Shown: piece by piece, positions 21,601 to 33,437 of the stretch
Position numbering within the stretch: position 1 is the stretch's first letter
Layout: every line of letters begins with the position of its first letter
From: Euphorbia lathyris
Taxonomy: Eukaryota > Streptophyta > Magnoliopsida > Malpighiales > Euphorbiaceae
DNA length: 64,000 bases
Assembly: GCF_963576675.1 (NCBI RefSeq)
Contig: NC_088915.1
Span: 33,943,501 to 34,007,500, forward strand
Direction: 5' to 3'
Made by a program: the position numbers and the translations under genes
Notes under the pieces: generated by a model
The model's database searches: none
The model's input: only the letters and a program-made list of their open reading frames with translations
What the model was told of the DNA's origin: nothing

Positions 21601-24600
21601 TCAGAAGGGAATCGAGAAATAAATAGTAACTTTTCCAATCGTTCTCCTTATAATAGATGAAATCAGTTATTTATACCCTAATTTTTGGACCTGCAACATT
21701 TCACCTTGTTGAATGATAAGGATAATTTTGTTAAATATTTACACTTATTTTTAATTATTTTTTTTTTAATTTCTTTAAGAATTTTTTCTTTATACGTATG
21801 TGTATATATATATATGCACGTCCAAACAAAGAAGACTAAGAATTTTCCCATCTTCTCCCTCTCTTAGTATCATGCATATTGCATAGTGTAAACGGAAAAA
21901 TAATGGGCGAAATTTGTAAATCAACAGTCAGATGGAGATCCCTAATGGAAGACCAACTACAAGAGTCACCAAGATTGTTTCGTTCTCTTTTCTTCATCAA
22001 ACATGCCATTAATAACAAACAGAAAATGCAAACCCAAAATTATACATTACAAATGAATCCCAGGCATAGTGATCTCAAGTAGGTGAGATTAGTTTTACTT
22101 TATATATAAAAGGAGGCCATAATTTCAATATTCACATTCCTTAGAAAATCTATGCAATATTCAAATCCATTGTATTTCAAACAACTAATAAAGAACGCTT
22201 CATTTCATGGCCAAATACATTGCATTGCTATCACTCATCTTCTTAACACTCCATGACATTGAAAACAAAATCCATGTCATGTGATAAAGGCTTTGCTTGT
22301 CAAATAGGCATTGATAGACAGCAAGTGAAGGAGTCAAAAGAAGGAAGAGAAAATGGAGAGAGAGATTAATTCATTTCATACTTCAAGAGCTCCAAGAATA
22401 AATTCAGTGACCATCATATGCATAAGCTCACTTCAATCCAAAACATTCAACTTTGGAAGTCTGCAAAGCAAACTGTTGTTCTACATCAATCACCCATAAC
22501 ATAACCAGAATGAGTTCTAACGAAGTTTTACTCATTATATAACCTTTTTTTCTGAATCAAACTTCAGTGTTATCTGGAAAAAGGATGACTCGGGTGTTCA
22601 ATGTTCAAAACTTGATCTAGAATGTTGATACATATGAGTTCATTTTGAGTTTAGAAACCATGCCATATACCAAGACCAGTCCTACTATTTTGAGTTTAGA
22701 AACCATGCCATATACTAAGACCAGTCCTACTGATGTCAACTGACATATTTGGGTCATTGTGATAGCAATGGGAATCATCATCTAGACAGAAATCTCAGAT
22801 TGATGGAAACCAAACACTGGCAGATCACACCTTCTGGGGAAGAAAAAACTCAAAAAGGAATATGCATTTAAGTTTCAAGCTGTTAATATGACACATTAAA
22901 TGAATGAAACTAAAACTTAATGTTATTAAATATAAAGATTGGAAAATCCTTCAACTGATAGAAGGAAAGGGTCAAGGATGACTTCATAATCATAACTAGT
23001 TCTATAACTCCATATTGCTTAAGGTCTTACAACAATGCATACTAAGTAGGTAGCACGCTTACAGAACCATCTAGCTTCCCACAAAAATAAATAAACATGA
23101 TTCCACGCAACATCTGCAGCTGTTACAAACTCACAATACAGTACTATACAAATTCCATATGCATGAATCACTGCCTGTGCAAGATCTAAACCTTGGCTAT
23201 TGAGTGTAAAATTCAAAAAATTAAATAAAATGTTCCAACTTATCTCCTTGGATTGCTAGTGATCAAATATAATACAATTTTATATTTTCTTTTAACTTTT
23301 TTCTAAATCATGAAAATGATGAAAACTATCTATTTTCATTTCATCAAAAGACTCCATATATAATAAAAATAAATATACTAGCAACCATTTATTTACTGTG
23401 CTAAACATAATTAGATTTCTATAATTTCAAAGACAATAGAAAGGCAACATTTAATATATATACATACATATATATATACGAACATTGAGAACTTATTGTC
23501 AAGAAACCATTTGAACTAATTTAAGCTAATAAATATGATAAATAGGAGAGGCTTTAATACTATAATTATAGATCAGCAAAGGCAATGCGTAGTGCCAGTA
23601 GTTTACAAGGGCCGGCAATAAATATGAAACCAATGCCAAAAGGCACAGAAAGAACAAGAGTAACATTTGTAAATTAATCATTAATAAGCAGAATTTACAC
23701 GTGGATGATGAGGGTATAAGATTAGAATGAATAATGCTCCGTTCATGGTGTTAGGGCCAGAAGTTCCATGATCCACATATTAATAATAAAACATATGGCC
23801 TGGAATACTGATTGTGAATAACAACAGCATAGTAGAAGACGAGTAATTGATGATCCAAAAATCAACATATTAATGAAGAATAGAAAGAAGATAGAACAAA
23901 ACAGAACCATAGTAAAATGATACTATAAAAGAACTAAGCCAGGATCAGAAAAGGAAACCAAGAATTCAAATTGAAAATCCGCACACAGTAACTAATGATG
24001 AACAAGTTCAAAACCAAGAAATAGAGCATAAGTAAAAAAAAAATTACATAAAATAGGTAACAAAAAAGCAGCAGGCTTTAGTTTGTAATGGGTTTCAAGA
24101 TTAATTAGAAGGAAGTGCAACTCAACCTGTATAACTTCAGAGGGTATATCTCCAGCCCCATCTTGCTGGGGTATGAATCCATTGTTATACTGTGCAGCAA
24201 AATCTTCACGCTTGCGCTTTCCAGAAGACATCATGAAGAAGTCCTGGAAATTTTTACAATGTTAAGAACAGATAACCAACTAAAGTAATAATACTATGTT
24301 GTCATTATTATATAGACTAACCAAAATGAACAAAAGTAAGAATACGAACTTTTTAAATTCATATATATTTGAATGTTAAATTTTCCTCAAAGAAAAAATA
24401 CACAATGTTCTTGCAGTTTCAATATGTAGAAGCAGACAACAGCTCGGGAATTTCACTGTAGACATATCGTGGAAAGATATCAATTCAATGTGCTTTACTT
24501 TTATTTAGGCAGTATCGTCGATGCAAATGCTAAGAAGGCAGAGTTCTAAAGCTGCCTAAGTTTCCTTATTTATTATTTGTTTTAATTCTAGTAGTTTATT

Positions 24601-26169
24601 TTGAGTGGGTCCCTTAGCTAGTTTATTCCTTCTTTATTTATAATTCAGATTTAATTAGGTCTCTTAGTAGTTTTCCTATATTGGACTCTTTCCTGTGTAA
24701 TCTTTAGTCTCTTTATAAATAGACGATTTTGAATAATAAAGGGGCATGCTTTTACAGTCAAAATAATAATTCAGGGAGTTGGGTGATCTCTCACAAATCA
24801 AGGTGATTTTCCGGTGAACAGACTTCACCTGTGACGAGATCCTATTAGAAGATACATAAGAAGACAACTAACAATACCTGTGTCAAGGGTTGATTAGAAG
24901 ATCCTCTTTCTGCTTCCTCCCGTGCTTCAACATAAGCTAGAACAATATTGCACAAATTAGTCAGGAATAGTAAGCATACGTGTAATTCACCAATCTAACA
25001 GCAAACTTACCAACATTAACATCTAGAGGGGGCCTTTGATTCATCCAAGGGGAAGGAGGTTGCTATTGGAAGACAATGTGCATAGAAAAGTCATATCAAT
25101 GGCAAAACCAACTGATGAAATATGTAATGGCACATACAAACTTCTGGTACAGAGAAGTTACTTACCATGTAGGGACTTGGCCTCCCAGTTTTTGCCTCAG
25201 CAGTAGTACTGCCACCAGTATCGCTTACAGGGGTGGGATAATCACTACTACTTCCAGTAGGAATATTATACATAGAAGAGTTCTCCGTGCTCCCTGGTAA
25301 AGGTGTCTGCACATTGCCTGGTAAAGGTGTTTGCACACTTCCTGGTAGTGGTGTCTGAATGGGGGTTTGCAGCGGGGTCTGGAAATTCAGAAATCCACGT
25401 TAAATTTACAAAAAACCCAAGTAGCAAAACTAGCAAACCAGTCAAAAAGTCGCATATTGCAACAATTGCTAGGTAGAAGAATGCTCGCTGAATTAAAAAG
25501 TTGAGCTTCTTACTTAATAACAAACTCAACATGAAAGGTCTGAAAATTGAACTTAAAATTTGATATATATCTCTATACCAATTATACTTAATAATAATCA
25601 ATTGAAGTAGCAGTATCAAAAACTTTATCCTCCAGTAGAGGGACACGTATCACCATTGTCATCACAGAGTGGACAAGTACTCACAGGAGGGAAGAGTATC
25701 TCAGCAGTAGGAGTCTCATACTCCTCTGTTCCCTCATAAGGTACATTAAGGTCGTGTACTGGAGTAATTGGACCGCCTGGAGCTGGTTTAGGTGCTGTTG
25801 ACCTCTCTATTGGCCCGCATACCACCCCCGCTTGCATCATCTTCATCTCCCAAAGCTAGCAACAACACATTTTCCAAAATCATGAAAATGTTAATCTAAA
25901 AACCCTAAACTCAAAATCAGATCCGAACAATAAGACAAGTGCGCTAATCCCTTTCAAAAATAAGAAAAATAGAAAAACTCTAACACGAGAATTCAAACCT
26001 GACCCAAAATGATAAAAAGAAATGGAGTCTGAGAATTGCTTACTCCTTGGAGTTCATTAAGGACACTCTCGCCAGGCCCGCCGTTGTTGATGAACTCTTC
26101 GCGGACCTTATTGATGACATCCTCAATAACGTGGATGTAGACCGAGCTGGTGGTCGACGATATCGCCAT
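18684..26169 (-). CDS. TFIIA-L: Transcription initiation factor IIA large subunit
   Basis: Eleven coding exons, in transcript order: 26169-26044, 25855-25685, 25378-25166, 25062-25011, 24936-24878, 24243-24127, 20159-20028, 19312-19249, 19144-18978, 18894-18811, 18707-18684. All introns are GT-AG and the phases join into 402 codons plus TGA. The N-terminus SSVYIHVIEDVINKVREEF forms the four-helix bundle with the small subunit. Residues 43-99 hold the conserved HDLNVPYEGTEEYETPTAE. Residues 100-130 hold four QTPLPG-type repeats. A basic SGKRKRED follows, then an acidic stretch at about 328-351. The C-terminus LVLAQFDKVTRTKSRWKC to ASGEFDF is the beta-barrel that contacts TBP and DNA. The length is close to the Arabidopsis protein. 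TFIIA stabilises TBP on TATA promoters in the nucleus. The gene is intact and is the only host gene here. The longest intron, 20160-24126, is about 4 kb. Confidence 0.97.
20609..21022. repeat. Tandem duplication in TFIIA-L intron 6
   Basis: Two copies of a unit of about 212 bp, starting CATACTAGCAACCATTTCTC at 20609 and 20821. The second copy lacks about ten bases (ATAACCAGTA region) and has a few substitutions. There is no sign of a transposon end. Confidence 0.85.
22642..22731. repeat. 45-bp tandem duplication in TFIIA-L intron 6
   Basis: Two adjacent 45-bp units (22642-22686 and 22687-22731) begin ATTTTGAGTTTAGAAACC and differ at about one position. This points to a recent slip or duplication. 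Confidence 0.88.
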
Positions 26170-26394
26170 TACCTCAAATTCTCTCCTCCGGTAAGAAGAA
26201 CAAATTTCAATTGGACTAATTCTCTTTTTCCCCTCTATATTTTCTAAAGAAAATTCGGAAAGAAAAAAAAAATTGCAGACAAACTCGAGATGGAGATATG
26301 GTTAGAGAGAGAACGAACTAAGGTGTGGAGTGGTGTGTATGTGGGCGGAGAAGGAGAGAGACACAGAGGGAGAGGGATAAAGAACGGCGACGAG

Positions 26395-26460
26395 AGAGAT
26401 CAGAGAGAGAGAGAGAGAGGCGGACCAGAAAGAAGAATAAAGAGTGGAATATAAATAGGT
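26395..26460 (-). promoter_or_regulatory. TFIIA-L core promoter
   Basis: On the minus strand a TATA-like CTATTTATATT lies at about 26458-26448, followed by a (TC)n tract at about 26420-26396 and CT-rich sequence down to the ATG at 26169. A TATA box followed by a CT-rich 5' UTR of roughly 250 bases is typical for plants. The start site itself is not determinable here. Confidence 0.55.
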
Positions 26461-26575
26461 TTGCATCCGATTATATGGAGTGGGTCCACGTGTCGAGATC
26501 TGCAGTGGTCAGATTTTTTCCTCCGGATGAGAATAAGGAGACCCGTTTGGATTGCGTTTAGTGTTCGTTTTTTTA

Positions 26576-27074
26576 GGGTAAATTTCAAATAAAACCCTTA
26601 TGGTTTCACTAATTTTCAGATAAAGGATTGTGGTTTATTTTTTGTCAAAACGAGGATTGAGGTTTCACACTTAGATTAATGCTATTAAAACTATCTTTAA
26701 CGACCTTAAAATGAAAATTTTCAAGAATTAAAGTTGTTCAATGTCATATTTTCTATGGAACTACATTTTCAATTTTCGAAAATCATCTTTTTTGGAACTT
26801 TCTCTCTTTAAACATTAACTTTCTCTCTCTTTTCCAAAATTCATCTAAATGATCTCAAAATAAAAAAGTTGAAGAATTAAAGTTGCTTAGAATATTAGTA
26901 GTTCTTAAAATATGTCATTTTTGAAGTTGTCAATGATGATTTTAATAGTATCAATCGAAAAAGTCCTTATTTTGTTAAAGTTGAAAACCTCAATCTTCGT
27001 TTTGACAAAAAGTAAACCACAATCCTTTATCTGAAAATTAGTAAAACCACGTGAGTTTTATTTGAAATTTACCC
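26576..27074. mobile_element. MITE with long inverted repeats, MULE-like
   Basis: The 499-bp element begins GGGTAAATTTCAAATAAAAC and ends with the inverse, GTTTTATTTGAAATTTACCC. Pairing continues inward for about 100 bases, including CAGATAAAGGATTGTGGTTTA and its inverse. The octamer TTTTTTTA flanks both sides (26568-26575 and 27075-27082), though a low-complexity duplication is weak proof. Long TIRs and an 8-9 bp duplication suit a Mutator-type MITE. It lies about 110 bases upstream of the putative TFIIA-L TATA box. Confidence 0.8.
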
Positions 27075-27654
27075 TTTTTTTATTGGAAAATTACGAAAAT
27101 AAACTTTGTGTGTGAACGAATGGTCCTTTCAAAATTACTGAGATAACTATTTATCTTGAAGCAATTAAAAAAATATTAATTATAAAACTAGTTTTTTTTT
27201 AATTCATTTACATATCTATACATTTGAACAAAAATATCATTATCTTTTCTCATTCCTCACCTTCTCTGGAAACAAATCGCAGAGAAACACACTCAGACAA
27301 TTAACATCTCCGGCAACCTCCTTCTCCAGCAACCTCCTTTTCCGACAACCAGCGTCGTCGACCTTTTCCATTCCTTACCTTCTCCAGAAACGAAGCACAT
27401 ACAAATGAAATCGGAAGAGGAGAAAGAGGGCGATTTCACGGCAACCTCGTTCCACCATTTTCAACGTCGTCGTCATTGGTAAGGGTAAAAAGGAAACCCG
27501 AAGCAAACGAAATGTAAATAATCTTTAATTTTTCATTTCTTTTCATCGTTCGTATGGTACATTATTGTATATTTGTATGATTTTGCTACAAACATTGACA
27601 AAATAATGTAAAAACCATGGTACATCGTTTCGTTTCATCATTTTCTTTTAATGC

Positions 27655-28060
27655 GACAATTATGGCAGCTGTTGAAATCGATTTCATATGAACTTTGTCG
27701 CGTTTGTTGAAAATGCGACAGACCTGATAGATTGAACTAGGGATTTATGTATTTTAGGGTAGGATTTTGGATTGATGAATCTGGCAGTGTAACAGATAAA
27801 GTAAAGTTTAGGTTATCAGTTGCGTTTTCTGAAAATGCGACAGATGCGACAAAGTATAGTGTCTACTATTTGTCGCGTTTTTATATAAAATGTGATAGAG
27901 TATAGTGTCTGTTATTTATCGTATTTTTTGAAAATGTGACAAAGTATAGTGTCTATTATTTGTCGCATTTTTTGCAAATGCGACAGGTGTGACAAATAAT
28001 AGTATATGTTATTTGTCGCATTTTGTAAAAATGTGACAGATGCAACAAAGTATATTTTCT
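27655..28060. repeat. Left subterminal repeats of the MULE
   Basis: At least six copies of the phrase TTTGTCGCATTTT or its inverse AAAATGCGACA occur, often paired as short palindromes around a few A or T, with AAAGTATAGTGTCTATTATT as spacer. The same words occur at the other end (49395-49700). Subterminal repeats of this kind commonly bind transposase. Confidence 0.65.
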
Positions 28061-28182
28061 ATTCTGTTCTCTATATGTCTTATTTTTTTGTCTTATTTGC
28101 ACCATGATTAAAGAGTATCACAACAAAACAAAAGGAGAAAGACTAAGATAAAGTTCAAGTACCATTTGCCTTAAATTCATCT

Positions 28183-29820
28183 GTGCAAATATCTAACAGG
28201 TTTAACATGCCCGCGCATAAAGTTATTGAAGAGAATTTAACCCCCAAACAAATAGAATTGTTTAGGACATGCTGTTTCGGAGCTTATCTCGGACGAGATT
28301 TTCCCCCTCTGTCCAGGTTGGTTATCCACACATTGTTAACTAGACAGATTAGTCTAGTTGAAACATGTGATAAGGAGATGTGTTTCAATGTCAATGAAGT
28401 GGAGTTGAGATACACTGCAAATGAGTTTGGGATAATTACATGGTTACCCTTTGGAAGCCCAAAAACAATAATGAAATGGATGAAGAAGATGAAGACTAAT
28501 GGAGGATTTAGGGAGAATTTTTTTGGTAGGAAAGCTAATGTAAAACGCAACGACATATATGAGAAGTTCATGGGAACGGATTGGGCCAAACAATATGATG
28601 ATGATGCAGTGTTGATGGCAATGTTGTATTTCATACATGACAATATTTTGGAATATAAGCCCACACAAAAAAAGTCCATGCTTACATTATGACCCTTACT
28701 GAGTTTCCAAAGATGTTCCACAAGTATTTATGGGGTGTGGTGGCTTTTAATGAGAGCTTGAAGACTTTGAAGTTTGCTTTAGATAAGAGAAGTTTTCAGG
28801 ATATGGCTGAGGGGAAAAGGTGAAACACCAGATTCCATATCAACTGTATGGTTTTACTCATGCATTCCAGATATGAAATTTTTGTACACTTGTCTGCTAT
28901 GTGTACTTGTTGCTTGTGTAGATATTTATATATAATTATTGCTTGATTACAGGTTTGGATTTGTGAGATATGGAAAGCAACTAATATCTTTTATACAAGA
29001 CTCGAATGTGACTCTACCATTCCCCGCGTGCTTCGGTGGACATAGTTAAAGACCGCGCAATTGTCTGAAATACAGACATTGTTTGAGGTAAGTGGACAAG
29101 TTGTATGAGTTGCAATATTTGAAAAGCTTTTTTCACTTATTACATTTGGGAATTGTTTTGTAGGAAGCTAGTCCTCCTGAACATACAACCATTGAACCAT
29201 AAGATGGAGAGAAGGCATGTGATTGGTTTAAACATCTGATGGACCATTTGAAGGAGGAAGTAGAAGATGATGATGAGTAGAAAGAGGATGAGGAAGAGGA
29301 AGATAATGAAGATGGAGAAGAGGAAGAAAGAGAAGATAGTGAAGAGGAAGAAAATGAAGATGATGAAGAGGGAACAAAAGAAGTTGAGGGGGACGAGGAA
29401 GAAGAAGAAGATGATAACCAGTTTGTCATCTGCCCAAGAGTAGATAGGAAAAGAGGACTTGTGGATGAAATTATGGAAAAGGTCAATCACATGATGACCT
29501 TCCAACAAGAGTGGTGCACCGTGAAATTTTTAAGCTTAGGTGACCAACTGACTGTTTTTGGGAGTCGATTATCATCGGTAGAGGCTGATGTTAAGAGCCT
29601 AAAAGGTGAACTCTAGTATGTGAAGAAAGATGATACCATGAAAGATATTGAGAAGGAGAAGAAAGATGATAAGCAAGAGGAGAAAGAAGTTGAGGAGTAA
29701 GATAGGGATGAGAAGAAAGGAGAAGGTGGTGAGGAAGATAAGAAAGAGGATGAGGAAGAAGATGGTATTTTTATCTACAAGTGTTTCGATAGCCAACACA
29801 TGTGCCTCGGGGGCCTCTAG
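28183..29820 (+). pseudogene. DUF1985-type MULE accessory gene, truncated
   Basis: An open block at 28183-28692 encodes CFGAYLGRDFPPLSRLVIH, then FNVNEVELRYTANEFGIIT, the DUF1985 pattern found in plant MULE genes that normally end in a Ulp1-like cysteine protease. After frameshifts near 28668 and 28815 the family sequence continues (FPKMFHKYLWG, then YQLYGFTHAFQ). An exon follows at 28953-29045 (VWICEIWKATN, then IPRVLRWT). At 29160-29820 is a highly acidic, lysine and glutamate-rich low-complexity segment with possible coiled coil (VDEIMEKVNHMM, then GSRLSSVEADVKSLKGEL). No protease domain remains; the sequence meets the transposase fragment tail-to-tail near 29820. Confidence 0.65.
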
Positions 29821-30690
29821 AATCCATCGCAACTCGTGGCTCTATTTTGACACCACTAGCTTCACTCTACCGTATATGTACTTCATTTTGAACTTCTTCA
29901 ACATCATAATCATTTGCACAATCATCACCGGGATACGCATCATAACCATCATCATCATCATTCCAAAATTTATTTTATGTTATATCATATAATCCATAGG
30001 TGTCAAATTCGTGTGTAGAAACATAACTTGATTGTGCAAACACAACTTTTGTCTGTGTCTCCTCTTCTTGGGGCTTCCTCATCTCCTTACAATGTATGTT
30101 TATTCCTTCATCATTTCTTTGTGGTATAAAAGTAGCATATGATGGAATCAAATCGGTCAGATTCATACAATAATAGTCTATAAGACACATAACATCCTCA
30201 TCATCTTCAATTGGTGTTACACTTCCAAGAACTTTGTTTGGACCGTATGTCAACTGCGTGGACATATGTAGTTCAAATGAGGTTGCATCAATACTTACTG
30301 AAGTGTACACTTTCCCTTTTAACTTTTGCAAATCGATGTTAGTTGCAAAATGGAACAACTTCGATTGATCGCCCACGTATGTCATATTATCTCGAACGGT
30401 TTTCCAATGGTCGTGCCACGATAGCTGTTAAGCCCAAAATATACCTAAAATATCATCAATAATTACATCAATATTGCTACGAATTTATGCTATTTATAAC
30501 TGTTTAGAAAGCTTTTACTCTCGAATATGTTTCTTTCTTGTAAGGTACATAAATATTTGGTAAAATCCAAATAGGAACGAAAAGAGCTCGAAAACAGAAG
30601 AAAAACCCTACAAAAGGAGTCGAAGACGACAGAAATTAATAACGCCAAATCGAGGACGCGAACGAAAACAGAAGAACTGAAAAACGTTCC

Positions 30691-30732
30691 GTGCCGCGAC
30701 CGCGGCCCCCAAATTCACGGTCGCGACACGCG
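30691..30732. repeat. CG palindrome, 5' LTR of element 1
   Basis: Arms GTGCCGCGACCG and CGGTCGCGACAC are separated by 16 bases and pair with one mismatch. A GCG follows, forming a CGCG box. The TATA box is about 220 bases downstream. Confidence 0.85.
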
Positions 30733-30952
30733 TTCCCCAGCTTTTCCTTCCTTCGTTTGAAGACCAATTGATGCTCCCCCATTCTCGGTAGAGAATTTAA
30801 TATTCTTGGTACGAGCAGGAGTTTTTAGAAGCCTAGTTACACACTTTCGTTTTCGACGAAACGCGATCGTTCGGGTGGATAAAGACGTCCTTTCGCAACG
30901 GACACGATCCTTCACAACGGACACGACACTTCAATCAAGACTCTTCAACATC

Positions 30953-30959
30953 TATAAAG
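30953..30959 (+). promoter_or_regulatory. TATA box of the 5' LTR
   Basis: TATAAAG after CAACATC. The 3' LTR has TATAAATA at the equivalent point (48403-48410). Confidence 0.6.
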
Positions 30960-31907
30960 AAAGAGTTGATGGAGAGTTGAAGATATGTAGAAAAAAGAGA
31001 TTAGTATAGAATTTATGCAGAAATTCCGAGTCAAGTGATTCAGAAGTTAGATTTCGATTCTGTAAAAAGCAATATGATGTACACACATTGTTTATTCAAT
31101 AATAACAAGTTTAGTAGCGTTTAGACATTGTTCCAGTTTAGTTTTCGTTTTGGTAGTAGGCCAACCCAGTCTCTATTACGAAGATTCAGCGAGAAGATTG
31201 AGTAGAGGATCCGCCCCTGAGCCTGACAAACTCTAACGAAACCCAAGGAAAGGATTGACAACCCGTTCACTTGCAAGTCGTCGAATGTTTCCATGCTCCA
31301 TGTTCTCTGTAAACTTGTATCAATTTATATTTCATCTAATAAAGTCTGTTCTATTCGATAGATTTTTATGCAGCACTTATGGTAACCAATCCACTAAAGT
31401 GACTGCTGGTGTTTTCATTAAAACGTATTTAATCCAAAATCTTTACAAGGAAACTTTGTTGAACACTTAGGCAAATTATTATCTGGAAAGAGTTTTAATT
31501 TGATTAAGGGAAACTATCCCGAAAGGGTTTTGTCATGTTCAAAGCCAGTTAATTAGAGGTTCCGTCATTTATTTCATCTTTATAATTCGTACAAAGTTTA
31601 AAGTTGTTTTCTTTGCTTAATGCAAACAAATACATCTGTTTACTTTTCTAAAAAGTACTGAACGTTCCTATCTTGCAAATTCATTCTTAAATCAGAATAT
31701 TTTCTAACGTTTTCATGCTCTATCTAATTCTCATTCTAGCAATTTCAAAACCAAAACCGATTAAACGATTTTTCCATATTATAAACCTAAAAGTAAATTT
31801 AACCGATTATAAATAAGTTTTGTTTAAAAAATGTTCCCTGTGGGATCGATATCTTTTATTACTACAAGCGTATACCGTGCACTTGCGGAAATCGCTCAAC
31901 AAGTTTT

Positions 31908-31925
31908 TAGCGCCGTTGCCGGGGA
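31908..31925 (+). other. Primer binding site (tRNA-Asp type)
   Basis: The sequence TAGCGCCGTTGCCGGGGA matches the Athila primer site TGGCGCCGTTGCCGGGGA except for one base in the CCA-pairing triplet. It lies six bases after the LTR. Confidence 0.8.
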
Positions 31926-32074
31926 ACGCCAAAATTTTTGACAAAATCTTAAATTTTTCGTGTTTTATTACGAATCTAGGTTTATTCATACTTATTCAAA
32001 CTTTTATATTTTATTTATTTTCAATTACTAACATATTTATTTTTCAAATTCTGTTTTGTAGGTAGTTTCGGTTC

Positions 32075-32783
32075 GTGCGAAATTTCAAGTTCATGCGCAG
32101 CTCTCGAAGTTCATGCACGTCACCAGATCCTATTGACCCAGAAATTGAAAGAACTCTTAAAAAGAACAAGAAAGAAAAGAAAAAGAAAAACAAAACCCCA
32201 ATAAAAACTAAAATTACCGAGCCAGAAGTTATGGCCACACTTATGGATTACGCTAGGCCAGGAGTGGCCGGTGTTACAAACAGTATAGTTAGACCCCAAA
32301 TTAATGCACATCATTTTGAAATTAAGCCTGTGTTGCTTAATATGTTGCAAAATAATGTAACGTTTTACGGGTTACCTAACGAAAATCCTAATACCCATTT
32401 GACAAATTTCTTAGAAATTTGTGACACTTTTAAAATTACTGATGTAACTGCAGAAGCAATCAAACTTCGCCTTTTTCCTTTTACTTTGAAGGATCGAGCC
32501 AAAGAATGGTTAACTTCTATGCCAGCCGCATCAATTGAGACTTGGGAGCAATTAGCCCAAGCATTTTTATAAAAAAAGTTTCCTTTAGCAAAAACCGCAA
32601 GAGTCATTAAAGAGTTAACATCTTTTTCTCAAAATGATAATGAAACTCTTTATGAGGCTTGGGAACGTTTTAAAGAACTTCAACGTTTATGCCCACACCA
32701 CCAATTGCCCGCTGAACTTTTAATGCAAACATTTTATAATGGATTAAATCCTACGACTAGAGGTTCATTGGACGCTATGTCTG
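32075..32783 (+). pseudogene. Athila gag, N-terminal part
   Basis: From ATG at 32075 the product has a lysine-rich start (KKNKKEKKKKNK) and the retrotransposon gag domain (FEIKPVLLNMLQNN, then FYGLPNENPNTHLTNFLEIC and LKDRAKEWLTSMPAASIETW). A stop TAA at 32570-32572 sits where related elements have tyrosine (AFLYK), after which the same frame continues (FPLAKTARVIKEL, then LYEAWERFKELQRLCPHH) to DAMS, where the copia element is inserted. Gag forms the particle that packages the RNA. Confidence 0.85.
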
Positions 32784-33406
32784 TGTAAGTCGTTGTTTTC
32801 TATCACTTGCTGATGATGATGCTGAGTCAACAAGTCAGCATTGTAAGTCGTTGTTGTTTTCTATTATAAGAATGATGCTGGGTAATCAAGTCAGCATAAT
32901 TGTAAGTCAACCCGTCAGCAAGAGTAAAATCAAGAAGTCGGAATGCTGAGTTATCAAGTCAGCATGGCTGTGATCAGCATGGTACTGAGGTGATAATACA
33001 GGTCAACATGGTCTTGCTGTGTTACCACTGGTCAGTAGGTCTTGCTGAGTTTGTACATTTTTTAGTAAGGATATTTTGGGTATTTTCACAACTTTGTAAA
33101 GGCTATAAAAGGTCTGGGTTGGGAAGTAGTTTTATACGAGAGATTCTTAGACTAAGTCATAAGTGTACACTGTGATAATCTGAATTGGGGATTGGGAAAA
33201 CACGAGAGTTTCTGGAAAAGGAGAAACTGTTTCAATCTTGTTGTAATCTCCATTGATTAGTGAAGTTGCTGGATGTAGACAGTTAAGCCGAACCAGGGTA
33301 AATTCTGTGTGTATTCTTTTGATTGTTGTTTCAAGATCCAATTTGTGATCTTTGTGTACTTTGTTTCTCTGTGTGGTTGATTGATCGTTCGAAGCGTAGT
33401 TCAACA
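32784..33406 (+). repeat. Copia 5' LTR
   Basis: TGTAAGTCG to GTTCAACA. It contains short internal repeats of AAGTCAGCAT and a TATAAAAGG promoter box near 33105. Confidence 0.93.
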
Positions 33407-33407
33407 A

Positions 33408-33420
33408 TTGGTATCAGAGC
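33408..33420 (+). other. Copia primer binding site
   Basis: TTGGTATCAGAGC, complementary to initiator tRNA-Met, begins two bases after the LTR. Confidence 0.9.
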
Positions 33421-33437
33421 TAATCAAGAACAGAGCA

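Larger units (their letters stand above)
30426..31901 (+). repeat. 5' LTR of Athila-type element 1
   Basis: 1476 bp, TGTTAAGCCC to CGCTCAACA. It contains a CG-rich palindrome (30691-30732) and a TATA box (30953-30959), with the first bases of the primer site seven bases after its end. Confidence 0.95.

Noticed and set aside
24480..24877. LTR-like stretch in TFIIA-L intron 5 with TTTATAAATAGACG and AATAATAAAG
   Set aside because: It resembles a solo copia LTR promoter, but I found no TG/CA ends with a matching target duplication, so it stays plain intron sequence.
25266..25646. Minus-strand frame of about 126 residues
   Set aside because: It reads through TFIIA-L intron 2 into exon 3 in the wrong phase; the splice-defined exons explain the region.
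29133..29508. Long serine- or phenylalanine-rich minus-strand frames
   Set aside because: They are shadows of the GAA/GAT-rich acidic coding repeat on the plus strand.
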